A DNA stretch of 64,000 nucleotides from Cohnella ginsengisoli (GCF_029525555.1 NZ_JAPDHZ010000006.1:186001-250000), one strand, 5' to 3'; positions 1 through 9,984 are shown, numbered from the stretch's first letter. The notes: generated by a model from the sequence alone, not told the origin. Numbers and translations: made by a program.

Positions 1-149
1 CCGAGTGCAGGGTCCGTGCCCCATTTGCGCATTTCTTCCGCCTTCGGCCCTTCTAACGGCCAGGGATTCACCGGTAATAAGATGGCAGGCCCGTCCCCTT
101 CGACCTCGACTTGTATCGGATGGCCGTCGTGCATGGCAACTTCGATCAT
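1..149 (-). CDS. alpha/beta hydrolase, N-terminal part (runs off the window)
   Basis: The minus strand from 149 reads MIEVAMHDGHPIQVEVEGDG and continues with a PVNPWPLEG stretch, then leaves the window after about 49 codons. This matches my memory of the N-terminus of small alpha/beta hydrolases found next to PadR regulators in Paenibacillaceae. The catalytic Ser, Asp and His lie outside the window, so enzyme activity cannot be checked. A purine-rich site (GGGAGCGGGAAG) precedes the ATG. The start lies 23 bases downstream of the padR stop, so the two are probably co-transcribed. Substrate is unknown. Confidence 0.6.
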   Translation of the reverse strand, partial: MIEVAMHDGHPIQVEVEGDGPAILLPVNPWPLEGPKAEEMRKWGTDPAL

Positions 150-172
150 CTTCCCGCTCCCTTCCCCATAAG

Positions 173-730
173 TTATTCCACGTCATCCGCAAACGTATAT
201 TTTCCATCATGCAGCGACTGCAGCAGCCGTCTGGTAGCCGTTACGGCGTGTTCCATATAACCGGCCCACATGCCGACAAGCTCCGGATGTTTGGATGGAT
301 CAGACGGTTGAGACTCGGTCGGCAGCGTCCGCAGAAATACGGCGGATGCTTCCTGCGCGGCCAGCCGTTCCTCAAGCAGCGCGATGACCTGTGTCCGGGA
401 CAGCGTCTCCATAAACGCAATGCCCGCCGCCATCTGCTGAAATTCGTTGCTTTTCAGCGCCGATTCGAGCAGCGTCTTAAATTCCGCTTCGCCATCCGGG
501 GTCAGCGTGTATTCGGTCCTCGCAGGCCCGCGCTTGACGGGATCGCCCGAGTCCTCGGCCCGGATCAGGCCTTGGGCTGCCAGCTTATCCATTGCATGAT
601 AAATCGAGCCAGGCTTGATATTTGTCCAGGTCTCGGCCCGCCAGGCGGTCAGATCCTGATGAACGCCGTAACCGTGCGTGACCCCCCGTCTCCGGATCGT
701 GCCCAAAACGAGTAATCTCACTGACGACAA
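173..730 (-). CDS. PadR family transcriptional regulator
   Basis: A 185-residue protein with the PadR winged-helix N-terminus: MSSVRLLVLGTIRRRGVTHG, then YGVHQDL, WTNIKPGSIYHAMDKL and a GPARTEYTLTPDGEAEF wing (residues 1-85). The C-terminal half is helical, as in the dimerisation region of this family. The start is a TTG at 730, chosen because MSS(V/I)RLLVLG is the usual PadR beginning and AGGAAAG lies upstream; the GTG at codon 4 is an alternative. It is probably autoregulated through the perfect palindrome at 777-794 and controls the hydrolase that follows it. The ligand is not predictable. Confidence 0.9.
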   Translation of the reverse strand: MSSVRLLVLGTIRRRGVTHGYGVHQDLTAWRAETWTNIKPGSIYHAMDKLAAQGLIRAEDSGDPVKRGPARTEYTLTPDGEAEFKTLLESALKSNEFQQMAAGIAFMETLSRTQVIALLEERLAAQEASAVFLRTLPTESQPSDPSKHPELVGMWAGYMEHAVTATRRLLQSLHDGKYTFADDVE

Positions 731-776
731 TCGTATCAGCTCGCTTTCCTAATCAGTCATGTCCATTATATATTTT

Positions 777-794
777 CTATTCAAATTTGAATAG
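777..794. promoter_or_regulatory. candidate PadR operator, perfect 18-bp palindrome
   Basis: CTATTCAAATTTGAATAG is a perfect inverted repeat in the AT-rich leader upstream of the padR start (730). It is flanked by TATATATTTT and ATATAAA, which suit promoter elements. Position and symmetry suggest autoregulation; binding is inferred. Confidence 0.6.
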
Positions 795-864
795 ATATAA
801 AGACGCTTGACGAGCAACAGGCAATCGCCTAACATCTACCATAATTTGCGCTTGGAAACGTTAA

Positions 865-1410
865 TGGATCGCCCCGGCGAGTCCGTACGCAAGCATGCAA
901 GGCGCGTTAAACAGTATTCGCTATGCCCGCGAAAACCGGGTTCCTATACTTGGTACCTGCGGCGGATTTCAGCATATGATCATCGAATTCACGCGGGACG
1001 TCATGGGCTTGGCAGCGGCCGACCACGCAGAGATCCATCCCGAAAGCCCGATGCTGCTCGTCACGCCGTTGTCGTGCGCTTTCCGTGAGCACACGCACCG
1101 GTTCCTGCTGACGCCCGGATCCCGAACCGCTTCCGCTTACGGCACAAACGAGACGATCGAGCAATATGGTATCTGCAACTACGGGCTCAATCCCGCGTTC
1201 GCAGCGCAAGTATCGCAGGCTGGATTCCGCATCACAGGGGTCGATGAGGACGGAGAGACGCGCATCATGGAGCTGGATGGACATCCCTTCTGCTTCGGCA
1301 CGCTGTTCCAGCCGGAGCGGTCTGCGTTTAAGGGGATCGTGCACCCGCTTATTCGCGAATTCGTTCGGGCAGCAGCGGCAGACGCCAGGCCAAGCAAGGG
1401 AGTTGATTGA
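865..1410 (+). pseudogene. 5'-truncated class I glutamine amidotransferase (CTP synthase C-terminal-like)
   Basis: Codons from 865 read WIAPASPYASM and then, from ATG 895, MQGALNSIRYARENRVPIL with the nucleophile motif GTCGGFQHM. This is the glutamine amidotransferase fold of the stand-alone proteins related to the CTP synthase C-terminus. The C-terminal half is complete, including HPFCFGTLFQPER with the catalytic His-region/FQPE signature. The first roughly 70 residues of the family are missing: an in-frame TAA lies just before 865 and I see no matching N-terminal coding in the other frames. The 171-residue product from 895 would lack part of the fold, so I call it a remnant. It lies divergent from padR. 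No metabolic partner is adjacent. Confidence 0.7.
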
Positions 1411-1541
1411 ATAGAAGAAGCGGCTATCACCCCCGCAAAAAAAATGCGCGGTAACGCAATGAAATTGCGGTTACAAAGGCTTTGTCGGATTTTATCATAA
1501 ATGTAGTACTTTATGACCAATCCGAATGAGGAAGTGCACCT

Positions 1542-3113
1542 ATGAAGATCACCGTTGCGAAGAAAATGTACGCCAGTTACCTCCTTGTCCTGATCCTGCT
1601 GGTTCTTGTCGCCGTTTTCGGCTTGCAGGGGATGAACAAAATCCAAGACCAGACGAACAATATCGTCACGGACGCGATTCCCGTCTCGATGGCCGCTTCC
1701 AATCTCATGACCTCGCTCGTCAACGAAGAGACGGCGACGAGAGCTTTTCTGATCGGCGGCGACGAGAAATATCTGGATACTTACCAGAAAGGCGTACGGG
1801 GCGTGCAAGCCGATCTGCGCGATATCGACGGTCATCTCCCGAACCATCCTACGATGAAGGCGCTGATCGACGAAGCGAAGCCGAGAATCGAGGCGATCGA
1901 GCAATACTTCGAGGCGCAGATTGCGCTCGTGCGTGCCGGCAACATCAAGGAAGCGCAGCAGAAGGTCGGTGACGGCAAGGCGCTGTTCGCCGATTTCCGG
2001 GAGACGCACGGCAAGATCGAGCAGGATATCGCAAAGATTATAAGCGATGCCTCTCAGAGGGCTTCAAACGCGAAGCAGAATGCGCAGACGCTGATGTTCG
2101 TGGTCAGCGGCATCGCGCTCGCGGCGACGTTGGCCCTGGCCTATGCGATGACGCGCAGCATATCCGGTCCGGTCCGTCTCGTTACCCGCACGCTAGGAAG
2201 CGTGGCGAGCGGAGATCTGACCGCGGACGAGCTCCGCATCCGGAACAAAGACGAGATCGGCGAGATGGTCGCATCGCTGAACGTTATGACGGACAGCCTG
2301 AGGCAGCTGATCGGACTGACGTCGGCTTCCGCCCACAACGTGTCGGCCGCTTCGCAGCAGATCTCGGCGAGCACGGAGGAGATCGCCGGCAGCAGCGCCA
2401 GCCAGGCCGATGCTTCGCTGACGATGAATCATCTCTTTAAGGAGCTGTCGGCGGCGATCTATTCGGTCGCGCTCAACGCGGAGGAAGCGGCGGATTTGTC
2501 GAACCGTTCGCTCGACATCGCGAAGACGGGCGGCGGCGTGGTCCGCGCTTCCATCGCCGGCATGAACGCGGTCAGCTCGCAGATGAACAAGCTGGAGACG
2601 GACTCGAACAAGATCGGCGAGATCATCGAGGTCATCGACGATATTTCCGACCAGACCAACCTGCTCGCGCTGAACGCGGCGATCGAGGCGGCCAGGGCCG
2701 GCGATCAAGGACGCGGGTTCGCGGTCGTCGCCGACGAAGTGCGCAAGCTGGCGGAGCGCAGCGGCGAAGCTACCAAGCAGATCACGGCGATCATCCGGGG
2801 CATTCAGCAGAGCACCCGGCAGAGCGTGCGCGCGGTCGCGGACGGCGTCGCCTCGTCGATCCAAACGGGTGAAGCCTTCGACCAGATCATCGATACCGTC
2901 CAGCGGACCTCGGAAAAAGTCACGGAAATCGCGGCAGCCAGCGAGGAGCAATCGGCCCAAGCCAACGAGGTGCTGAAGTCGGTGGAGCACGTGGCGTCGG
3001 CAAGCGAAGAATCCGCCGGCGCGGCCGAGCAGACGGCGGCAACTTCGCAGACGCTGGCGACGCTTGCCGAGCAGCTCAGCGCATCGATCCAGCGGTTCAA
3101 GGTCAAGCGGTAA
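1542..3113 (+). CDS. methyl-accepting chemotaxis protein
   Basis: 523 residues with classical MCP architecture. TM1 is at about residues 10-29. The extracellular part at 30-182 is helical, and NEETATRAFLIGGDEKYLDTY resembles CHASE3/4HB-type sensor bundles. TM2 is at about 183-203, HAMP at about 204-256, and the signalling domain follows. It contains the hairpin tip NLLALNAAIEAARAGDQGRG followed by FAVVADEVRKLAERS, the CheA/CheW contact region. There is no C-terminal pentapeptide for CheR/CheB docking. The RBS GAGGAAG precedes ATG 1542. It is monocistronic, converging on the next gene. The ligand is unknown. Confidence 0.95.
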   Translation: MKITVAKKMYASYLLVLILLVLVAVFGLQGMNKIQDQTNNIVTDAIPVSMAASNLMTSLVNEETATRAFLIGGDEKYLDTYQKGVRGVQADLRDIDGHLPNHPTMKALIDEAKPRIEAIEQYFEAQIALVRAGNIKEAQQKVGDGKALFADFRETHGKIEQDIAKIISDASQRASNAKQNAQTLMFVVSGIALAATLALAYAMTRSISGPVRLVTRTLGSVASGDLTADELRIRNKDEIGEMVASLNVMTDSLRQLIGLTSASAHNVSAASQQISASTEEIAGSSASQADASLTMNHLFKELSAAIYSVALNAEEAADLSNRSLDIAKTGGGVVRASIAGMNAVSSQMNKLETDSNKIGEIIEVIDDISDQTNLLALNAAIEAARAGDQGRGFAVVADEVRKLAERSGEATKQITAIIRGIQQSTRQSVRAVADGVASSIQTGEAFDQIIDTVQRTSEKVTEIAAASEEQSAQANEVLKSVEHVASASEESAGAAEQTAATSQTLATLAEQLSASIQRFKVKR

Positions 3114-3181
3114 ACGTCGGCGTCCATACCTCAATTGGCCGGCATCCCGCCATGAACGAATTTCTCATCACATATGGACAA

Positions 3182-3216
3182 AGAGCCCGCTCCAATGCGA
3201 ATCGGAGTGGGCTCTT
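3182..3216. terminator. stem-loop between convergent genes
   Basis: AGAGCCCGCTCC and GGAGTGGGCTCT pair (one G-T) around a 10-nt loop, between the MCP gene and the convergent propeller gene. There is no strong T-run on either side, so it is a weak bidirectional terminator at best. Confidence 0.5.
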
Positions 3217-3228
3217 CGCCTTTCAAGA

Positions 3229-4543
3229 TTAAACGATTTTTTCAATGCAGGCGATTTGGTTGCCATTAATGATCAGGGTCAGCTTGTCAGAGACGGGAAC
3301 GATATCCGGGAAGGCAATCGTTCCATTGTCCATCGTTACCGTAAAGCGGGGTTTGCCATGCGAGTCAAACGAATAGACGTTGCCGACGTTGGCGCTGAAG
3401 TAGACGTTGCCGCTCCGGTCCGAACGCATCGTGAACGAAGCCAGGCTAATACCTCTGGCTATATCCGTCTTGGACAATTGAAAGCGCCATTTGGTTTTTC
3501 CGGTTGCCCAGTCTTTGTCCGTCAAGGTATTCGTAGGTTCATCCAGCTCGTAAAAGCCTCCGGACTGATCGAGGGGACCGCCCGCCGTGAACTGATAAAG
3601 CATCTTCTTGTCAGTCAAAGGAGAGAGCCGGCCGTTTTTGTCAAAAGAATAGGCTTTGAGGGTACGCTTATGTGTACTGAAGTCGAACTTATGCGAGATC
3701 AGGTAGCCCTCCCATATAAAATAACCGACATCGGGCTGTACGGCAGCCGACCATTGGACGACGCCTTGCTGATCGATCTGCAGCAGCGCGCCGTCAAAAT
3801 GAAGATAAGTAAAGCCCTTTCCATCGCAAAAGAGATCCAAGAGATTCGCGGCTTGGTAGGTATGGCCGCCAGATGTGAATCGAGACAAATTCCAGCGAAC
3901 GGCACCGTCCGGTTTGTAAGAGGTAAGACCTTCCGTCGTCAGCAGCAAAAGATTGCCGTTGGCATCGCCGGCATTCGGATAGCCCAGCACAAATCCGCCT
4001 TTGTCTACGACCTTTTGGACGGTTACGGACGGAATGCTCACATGCGTGCCCTGGACGCCGATTCGCTCGATGCCGCTAAGCAGCAGCAAAGTCTCGTCCC
4101 TTTCTCCCGACAGACCGATATGACCGTCTCCTTCATTTAGAAAATAGACCGTTCCGTCTGCTCCGACTGTCCGGGTACGATTGAAATCAATTTGCAAGGG
4201 CATCTCCCAGAGGACGTTTCCATTCAGGTCCATCGACATCGCGGAGTCGAAGGAGGTGACCAGTATTCGATTGCCGCCTGCAATGAAGTCAGCCTCGTAA
4301 TTCTGATAAGGGCTAGAATCCTCAAGAGACCATTTCAGTCTGTATTCTTTTTGCGTTTTTGAGTACCCAGTTTTTTCCCCGGTCGTCCTTGAGTTTAAGT
4401 TTTTGAGTAACGGTCATCGGGTCGACCTGCACGGTCTGCGCCTGTCCCGATTTTTTGACCGCCGAGGCTGCCGTCGCAGAACTCTGCGTGAAAAAGACCA
4501 ATGCTAAAACAATCGTAAATCCGGCCAACCCTATTCGTCTCAT
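3229..4543 (-). CDS. secreted beta-propeller (PQQ-like) protein, frame broken at 4356-4360
   Basis: A signal peptide starts at ATG 4543 (MRRIGLAGFTIVLALVFFTQ), chosen for the GGAGAGG site 9 nt upstream. The rest is a series of short blades with the repeating pattern D-x-x-G-x-V/L-x-W/F, for example SMDLNGNVLWEMPL, SYKPDGAVRWNL and QIDQQGVVQWSAAV, typical of PQQ-like beta-propellers. The frame breaks at a five-base T/A run (4356-4360). Removing one base links WVLK to TQKEYRLKWSLEDS and gives 437 residues. No catalytic residues are recognisable; it is probably an exported or surface-attached binding protein. It is unlinked to neighbours. Confidence 0.75.
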
Positions 4544-4653
4544 CCGACAGATCCTCTCCATACCAAAGGTGAATAGAAAAACTGCGTTTTCCAACTAGAT
4601 ATTACCATATGGGAATCGTGCTTGATATCTTCGTCTTGCAAAACAACTAAATA

Positions 4654-4684
4654 TTGACCTGGAGTTGGCTCCAGACTCTACAAT
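4654..4684 (+). promoter_or_regulatory. MerR-type promoter with 19-bp spacer and operator
   Basis: TTGACC (4654-4659) and TACAAT (4679-4684) are separated by 19 bases, the overlong spacing typical of MerR-activated promoters. The spacer begins with the inverted repeat CTGGAG-TTGG-CTCCAG (4659-4674). It lies 30 nt upstream of the merR-family gene, so autoregulation and control of the downstream genes are likely. Confidence 0.8.
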
Positions 4685-4714
4685 AGGCATAGCGAGACGA
4701 GAGGAGGCGTTCGG

Positions 4715-5124
4715 ATGTATTCGATCGGCCAAGCGGCGGAGCTGACCGGGTTCAGCATCGATACGATCCGGTACTACGAGAAGATCGGGTTGACGAAGCC
4801 GGCGGAGCGGAGCCCGGGAGGGCTGCGGTCGTACAGCGAGGACGACGTGAAGCGGCTGTCCTCTTTGCATTGCCTGAAGCGGACGGGGCTCGCGCTGGAG
4901 GAGATGAAGGCTTTTCTGCAGGAAGGAAGGTGCTTCGCGAATCCCGCGTTCCCGCTGAGCGGCGAGGACCGGGAGGCGATCGAGAGCCGGACGCGCATAC
5001 TGGGGGGGAGCATCTGATCCGCATGGAGGCGCAGTACCGGGCGCTGGCCGACGTGATCGGGCAGACGAAGGAGAAGCTGGACTTTTACCAAGAGCTATTG
5101 AATAAGGAGGCTGTGGCGAAATGA
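4715..5124 (+). CDS. MerR family regulator, frame broken at G-run 5002-5008
   Basis: The N-terminus MYSIGQAAELTGFSIDTIRYYEKIGL is the MerR helix-turn-helix and first wing, followed by RSYSEDDVKRL and LALEEMKAFLQEG. The C-terminal coiled coil (MEAQYRALADVIGQTKEKL) is in another frame; a run of seven G at 5002-5008 must gain one or lose two bases to join RTRIL to EHLIRME, giving about 135 residues. There is no metal-binding Cys pattern, so it is more like the small-molecule or redox-responsive branch. GGAGG precedes ATG 4715. The stop overlaps the next ATG (ATGA). Confidence 0.88.
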
Positions 5125-5219
5125 AAATCGCGTCGATCGGATCGGGGCAGATAGGCGGAACGCTCGGCAAGCGGTGGGCGGCGCATGGGCATGAAGTAAT
5201 AGCATGGTTTATCGTGTAG
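5121..5219 (+). pseudogene. N-terminal stub of an NAD(P)-binding oxidoreductase (F420-NADP reductase-like)
   Basis: From ATG 5121, overlapping the merR stop, 32 codons read MKIASIGSGQIGGTLGKRWA, then AHGHEVIAWFIV and a stop. The GSGQIGG dinucleotide loop and spacing match the start of the NADPH-dependent F420 reductase-like family. About 26 codons are family-like, then the reading runs out exactly where the next gene (ATG 5204) begins in another frame. It looks like the scar of a deletion that fused a MerR target gene to a Gfo/Idh/MocA gene. Confidence 0.65.
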
Positions 5220-6183
5220 CGGTCGTCGGCGGGGGCGCCATCGCGGAATCCCATCTGGAGGCGATCGCCCGGATGGAGCAGGTTCAAAGCGCTGCCGTGG
5301 CGGATCTGGTCGGTGAGCGCGCGGAGGCGCTTGCGGGCAAGTACGGAGCGGCTCCGTACACCGACTATCGGGAGATGATCGTCCGGGAGCGGCCGGATAT
5401 CGCCATCGTCACGCTGCCGCATTATTTGCACAAGGAGGCGGCTATGTTCTGCCTGGCGCAAGGCTGCCATGTGCTGCTCGAGAAGCCCATGGCGCTGGAC
5501 GTCGAAGAGTGCGACGAGATCGTCGAGGCGGCGCGGCGAAGCGGGTCCGCGCTGCTCGTCGGGCATACGCAGCATTATATTCCGGAGAACCGGGCGGCCA
5601 AGCGGATCATCGAGGAAGGCAGCCTGGGCCGGCTGGTCATGGTCAACGACGTTCGCAACGTTTACTATTTCCGGGAGGACCGCCCGTCCTGGTTTTTCAA
5701 GCAATCGCTCGCCGGAGGCGGCATTCTGATGAATCTGGGCTCCCATTCGATCGACAAGATCACCTGGCTAGCAGGGTCCGAGGTGGACAAGGTCTCGGCC
5801 TCGGTTAGCGGCCAGGGGAGAAGGGCGATATCGAGGGAGGCGGCATGGCGTTTCTGCGCTTGCGAAGCGGCTTGCCGGCTACGATCTCGCTGTCGGGCTA
5901 CAAGGGATATGCGCGGAACGAGACCGAGCTCGTCTTCACGGATGGCATGCTGCGGCTCGAGACGGGCAAAGCGCTCTGGATCAGCCGCGGCGGGGACTAC
6001 GAGCGGGTGGAGACGGAGGCGCAGGAGTCGCCTTTCGTCCTGCAGCTCGAGGACTTGATCGCCTGTATCGAAGGACGGCGGAACGCGGCGGATTTGCTCG
6101 CGCACTCCTGGCACGCGATCGCGGTCGTGCGGGCGATCTATGCTTCGGGCGCTTCGGGACGGGAGGAGACGGTGACGCCTTAG
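5204..6183 (+). CDS. Gfo/Idh/MocA family oxidoreductase, frame broken near 5815
   Basis: The Rossmann motif VAVVGGGAIAESHLEAI is at residues 4-20. The family signature LLEKPMALDVEE carries the conserved EKP lysine near residue 93. A C-terminal beta-sheet domain follows (GILMNLGSHSIDKITWL and later FVLQLEDLIACIEG). The frame breaks at a four-G run (5815-5818); one extra G joins SVSGQGE to KGDIEGGGMAFLRL and gives 326 residues, normal for NAD(P)-dependent sugar, inositol or biliverdin-type dehydrogenases. The substrate cannot be assigned. There is no good RBS directly before ATG 5204; it starts within the oxidoreductase stub, so expression may depend on the MerR promoter. Confidence 0.85.
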
Positions 6184-6205
6184 GGAAGGCGTCCGTTTAA
6201 GGCCG

Positions 6206-6646
6206 TCACCCGATTTCTCCGTATTTAATGGGAAGCGTCATGCGCTTCCCTTTCGTCGTTATTTCGATGCCGACGCCTTTGGACAGCCATGCTCGTTCCA
6301 ACTGCCCCGCCGTAGCGAAAGTGTGCTTCAGCACGGTCTCCGTATAAGGCTTTAACAAAAATGGCGTTTTTCCGTTTCTATCGTCCTCGGTCACTTCGAC
6401 CCGATCCAAGCCGACCGCATCGCGCAACGGCGGGTTTAGGAATACGATGGCGGCTTTAAAAGAAGCGTCCGCATCGGCCTGGTTCGCGATCGCGGCGTAC
6501 ACCTCCAGCGTATTTTCCTCGGCATTCCATCTCACGAGGCTTTGCTGCTCGAGCATGATCCCCTTCTTGGAAGATCCGAACAAAGGGGCGCAAGCCGTGC
6601 AGCACAGAATCAGGGCGATTAGGGTGAAAACGGCACATTTAAACAT
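6206..6646 (-). CDS. small lipoprotein of unknown function
   Basis: The start at ATG 6646 is set by GGAGGAAGG 5 nt upstream. MFKCAVFTLIALILCCTACA is a lipoprotein signal with a plausible lipobox ending in Cys 19. The mature part of about 125 residues looks like a compact beta-rich domain (EENTLEVYAAIANQADADAS, GKRMTLPIKYGEIG), reminiscent of LEA14/FxLYD-like additive domains. I do not recognise a family. It lies downstream of the second lipoprotein gene on the same strand, 48 bases away, so the two probably form an operon. Confidence 0.7.
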   Translation of the reverse strand: MFKCAVFTLIALILCCTACAPLFGSSKKGIMLEQQSLVRWNAEENTLEVYAAIANQADADASFKAAIVFLNPPLRDAVGLDRVEVTEDDRNGKTPFLLKPYTETVLKHTFATAGQLERAWLSKGVGIEITTKGKRMTLPIKYGEIG

Positions 6647-6694
6647 GGACCTTCCTCCGGAAATGGTCATGGCTCAAACAATTGATCCAGCTTG

Positions 6695-7069
6695 CTAAAA
6701 AAGAACGCCCGGCTCCATGACGACTCCGCTTAATTGATCGACCGTGCCCGGACAGAGCAGCACCTTCAAGGTTCGGTCGGTAGAACCGTTCGCATAATGC
6801 AAAAGGACGTCGAAGAAATTCACCGAAGCTGGACAGCTCTTAAATGCGACCGACGGATGCGATTCATTTATTTGCTGGACGATCGGGTCCATTTCCTCGT
6901 TTTGAATGATCCTATGGCCTAGGACGACATTCGGCGTTTGTTTTTTGACGACTACGATGTATTCGGGGGTCGGCGGCAACGGTTGAAAGACGTTTTCCGT
7001 CTTTTTGTCGTTGCTGCATCCCGTAAGAGCCGTCGCTAGCACGAAGAAAAGCAGCACAGTCCACTTCAT
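6695..7069 (-). CDS. small lipoprotein of unknown function
   Basis: The start at ATG 7069 follows GGAGGATGCCGCT. MKWTVLLFFVLATALTGCS is a clear lipoprotein signal with an LTGC lipobox. The mature region is about 105 residues with two Cys (SCPASVNFF, LLCPGTVD) that could form a disulfide. No family is recognised. It is the first gene of a two-lipoprotein operon divergent from the LuxR regulator. Confidence 0.7.
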   Translation of the reverse strand: MKWTVLLFFVLATALTGCSNDKKTENVFQPLPPTPEYIVVVKKQTPNVVLGHRIIQNEEMDPIVQQINESHPSVAFKSCPASVNFFDVLLHYANGSTDRTLKVLLCPGTVDQLSGVVMEPGVLF

Positions 7070-7264
7070 AGCGGCATCCTCCATGCGCGGGATTCATTCC
7101 TATTTTCCATATGATGGTTAGACGCGCATGTATGGAGAAAAGTTCCTGGCCGTCGTCCCGCAGCTCGCAGTGGCGCTGGCAGGCATAACTTGCAGTGGAG
7201 AAAAGAAGCCGTTCAAGCTATCCTATTGGATATGAACCGATAGAATGGGGAAACCGATTCAACC

Positions 7265-9965
7265 ATGAATGCGCAGATCCTAACCACGAAGCTGTATATC
7301 CCCGTGTCCCGGTCCGAGACCGTTCAGCGACCGCGTCTGTTCGAGCGATTAAACGACGGTCTGGACCGCAAGCTCACCCTTGTCTCCGCTTCCGCCGGTT
7401 TCGGCAAGACGACGCTAATCGGCGAGTGGGCGGCCGGATGCGGCCGTCCTGTCGCATGGCTCTCCCTGGACGAACGGGATAACGATGCCGCGCGTTTTCT
7501 GGCCCATCTCGTCGCTGCGGTGAACAGGATGGCCGAGTCTATCGGAGGAGACGGAGGCCTCCCGCGCATCTCCCAACCGTCGTCCGTCGAAACCGCGCTG
7601 AACGTCCTGCTGAATGAGGTCGCGGTCTTTCCGACCCCCTTCGTTCTGGTTCTCGACGATTTCCATGTCATCCGCGCGAAACCGGTCGACGATGCGGTTG
7701 CCTTCCTGCTTGAGCTACTCCCCCCCGCAAATGCACCTGATCATCGCGACCCGGGAGGATCCGCAGCTGCCGTTAAGCCGATTGCGCGTACGCGGCGACT
7801 TGACCGAGCTGCGTGCCGCGGACCTGCGCTTTTCCGCCGCCGAAGCGGCCGCATTCTTCAACGAGGCGATGGGCCTGGCGCTATCGGCGAACGAGATAAC
7901 CGCATTGGAGAGCCGTACCGAGGGCTGGATCGCGGGGCTCCAGCTGGCTGCGCTCTCCATGCGGGGGCGCGAGGACATTCCGGCATTTATTCGGGCGTTC
8001 GCCGGGGACAACCGGTACATCATCGACTATCTGGTCGAGGAGGTCCTGCGCCATCAGCCGGAATCGATGCGGCGCTTTCTGCTACAAACGTCCATACTCG
8101 AGAGGTTGTCCGGGCCGCTGTGCGATGCCGTCACCGGCGAAGGGGAGGGCAGCGCGCGGTTAGAAGCGCTGGAGAAAGGCAATTTTTTTGTCGTCCCGCT
8201 GGACGACAGGCGCGAGTGGTATCGGTACCATCAACTCTTCGGCGAGGTGCTAGCCGTCCATTTAAAGGCGGACCAGCCGGATCGGGCGGCCGTGCTGCAC
8301 CGGCGCGCAAGTCTGTGGTACGAACAGCATGGCTCGGCGGCCGACGCGATTCGTCACGCTTTGGCGGGGGGGCGATGTCGCGCGAGCGGCAGACCTGATC
8401 GAACGTGCCTGGCCTGAGATGCGGAGACTTAGACAAGGGCTCGTGGTATCGGGCTGGTTGAGAGCGCTGCCCGACGAGCTGATACGCCGCAGACCCGTCC
8501 TGAGCGTCGAATTCGCCTGGGCGTTAATGGCGGGCGGGGAGTTCGGGGCCGTCGAGGCGCGTCTTCGGGACGCGGAACGCTGGCTGGAAACAACCGCGAG
8601 TCCCGTCAGCATGGCCGACAGGGTCGTCGTGGACGAAGAGGAGTTCCGTCATCTTCCGGGCACGATCGCCGGATATCGCGCCGCGCTTGCCCAGGTGCTA
8701 GGCGATATTCCGGCAGCGATCCAACAGGCCAGGCGGGTCCTCGAGCTCGTGCCGGAGGGAGACCATCTTCGGCGCGGCGCTGCGGCAGCGCTCTTGGGAC
8801 TGGCGGCGTGGACGAGCGGCGATCTCGAGACCGCGTACCGGATGTTCGACGAGGGCATGGCCGGCGTGCTGCTTGCCGGGATTATCTCGGACGCGATCGG
8901 GGGGCGCGACCGCCTTGGCCGATATCCGGATCGCGCAAGGGCGGCTGCGGCAAGCGATGCGGGTCTACGAGCGCGGATTGGAGCTGGCCGAGGCGCATGG
9001 CGAGCGTCTGTCGCGGGGGACGATCGATATCTACGTGGCGATGAGCGAGCTCGACCGCGAGCGCAACGATCTTCCAACCGCTCTGAACCGCCTGTCGACA
9101 AGCAAGGAACTGAGCGAGCGCGCCCTTCGCCCGCAAGTCGGCTCGCGCTGGCACGTCGCCATGGCCCGGATCGCGGAGGCGAACGGGGATCTAAGCGGCG
9201 CGCTCTCTCTTCTCGAAGAGGCGGAGCGGCTGTATAAAGGCCACTTTTTCCCCAATGTGCGTCCGGTCTCGGCGATGAAAACACGGGTTTGGCTCGGGAT
9301 GGGGAAGCTGGACGATGCCCTCGATTGGGTGCGGGAGCAGAGATTGTCCGACGAGGACGAGCTGTCCTATCTGCGTGAGTTCGAGCACGTCACGCTCGCC
9401 AGGACGCTCCTGGCGAAGTATCGGCGCGATCGCGCGGACCGTTCGATCAGTCAGGCATCGAGGCTGCTGGAACGCTTGCTCCAAGCGGCGGAGGCAGGCG
9501 GGAGAACGGGGGAGCTCGATCGAGATTCTGATCCTGCAGGCGATGGCTCACGATGCCCGAGGTAACCGTCCTGCTGCGCTTGGGCCGCTGGAACGCGCCT
9601 TGGCGTTAGCCGAATCGGAAGGCTACGTCCGCGTCTTTGCGGACGAAGGCCCGCCCATGGCCGCCTTGCTTGAAGCTGCTTTAAAACAGGGAGTCTCCTC
9701 CGGTTATATCCGCCGGCTGCTATCCGCGTTCGGCAGAGCCGAGCGCGGAGCGACGCACAAGCAGGCGCTGCACGAGCCGTTGAGCGATCGGGAGCTGGAG
9801 GTGCTTCGGCTGTTCCGAACCGAACTGAGCGGTCCGGATATGGCCCGCATGCTCCATATCTCTCTGAACACGCTGCGATCCCATACGAAGAATATCTATA
9901 GCAAGCTTGAGGTGAACAACCGCCGCGCGGCCGTTCGCCGGGCGGAAGAGCTCGATTTAGACTAG
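7265..9965 (+). CDS. MalT-like LuxR family ATP-dependent regulator, four frame breaks
   Basis: Repaired length is 898 residues, right for the large LuxR (LAL) class. The N-terminus TTKLYIPVSR and Walker A motif SASAGFGKTTL (about residue 40) are followed by Walker B FVLVLDDFHVI and PQMHLIIATREDP. A helical TPR-like region makes up the middle. The C-terminal LuxR HTH is LSDRELEVLRLF then MLHISLNTLRSHTKNIYSKL. Frame breaks lie at C7 7720-7726, G7 8366-8372, G6 8899-8904 and G5 9508-9512; each is repaired by removing one base. GGGGAAACC precedes ATG 7265. It probably controls the operon at 10121 through the palindrome at 10040-10057. The inducer is unknown. Confidence 0.88.
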
Positions 9966-9984
9966 CGCATTCGCGTCTCGTTAT

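Noticed and set aside
5121..5219. A functional 32-residue small protein
   Set aside because: It contains only the dinucleotide-binding loop of a larger family and ends inside it, so a remnant is more likely.
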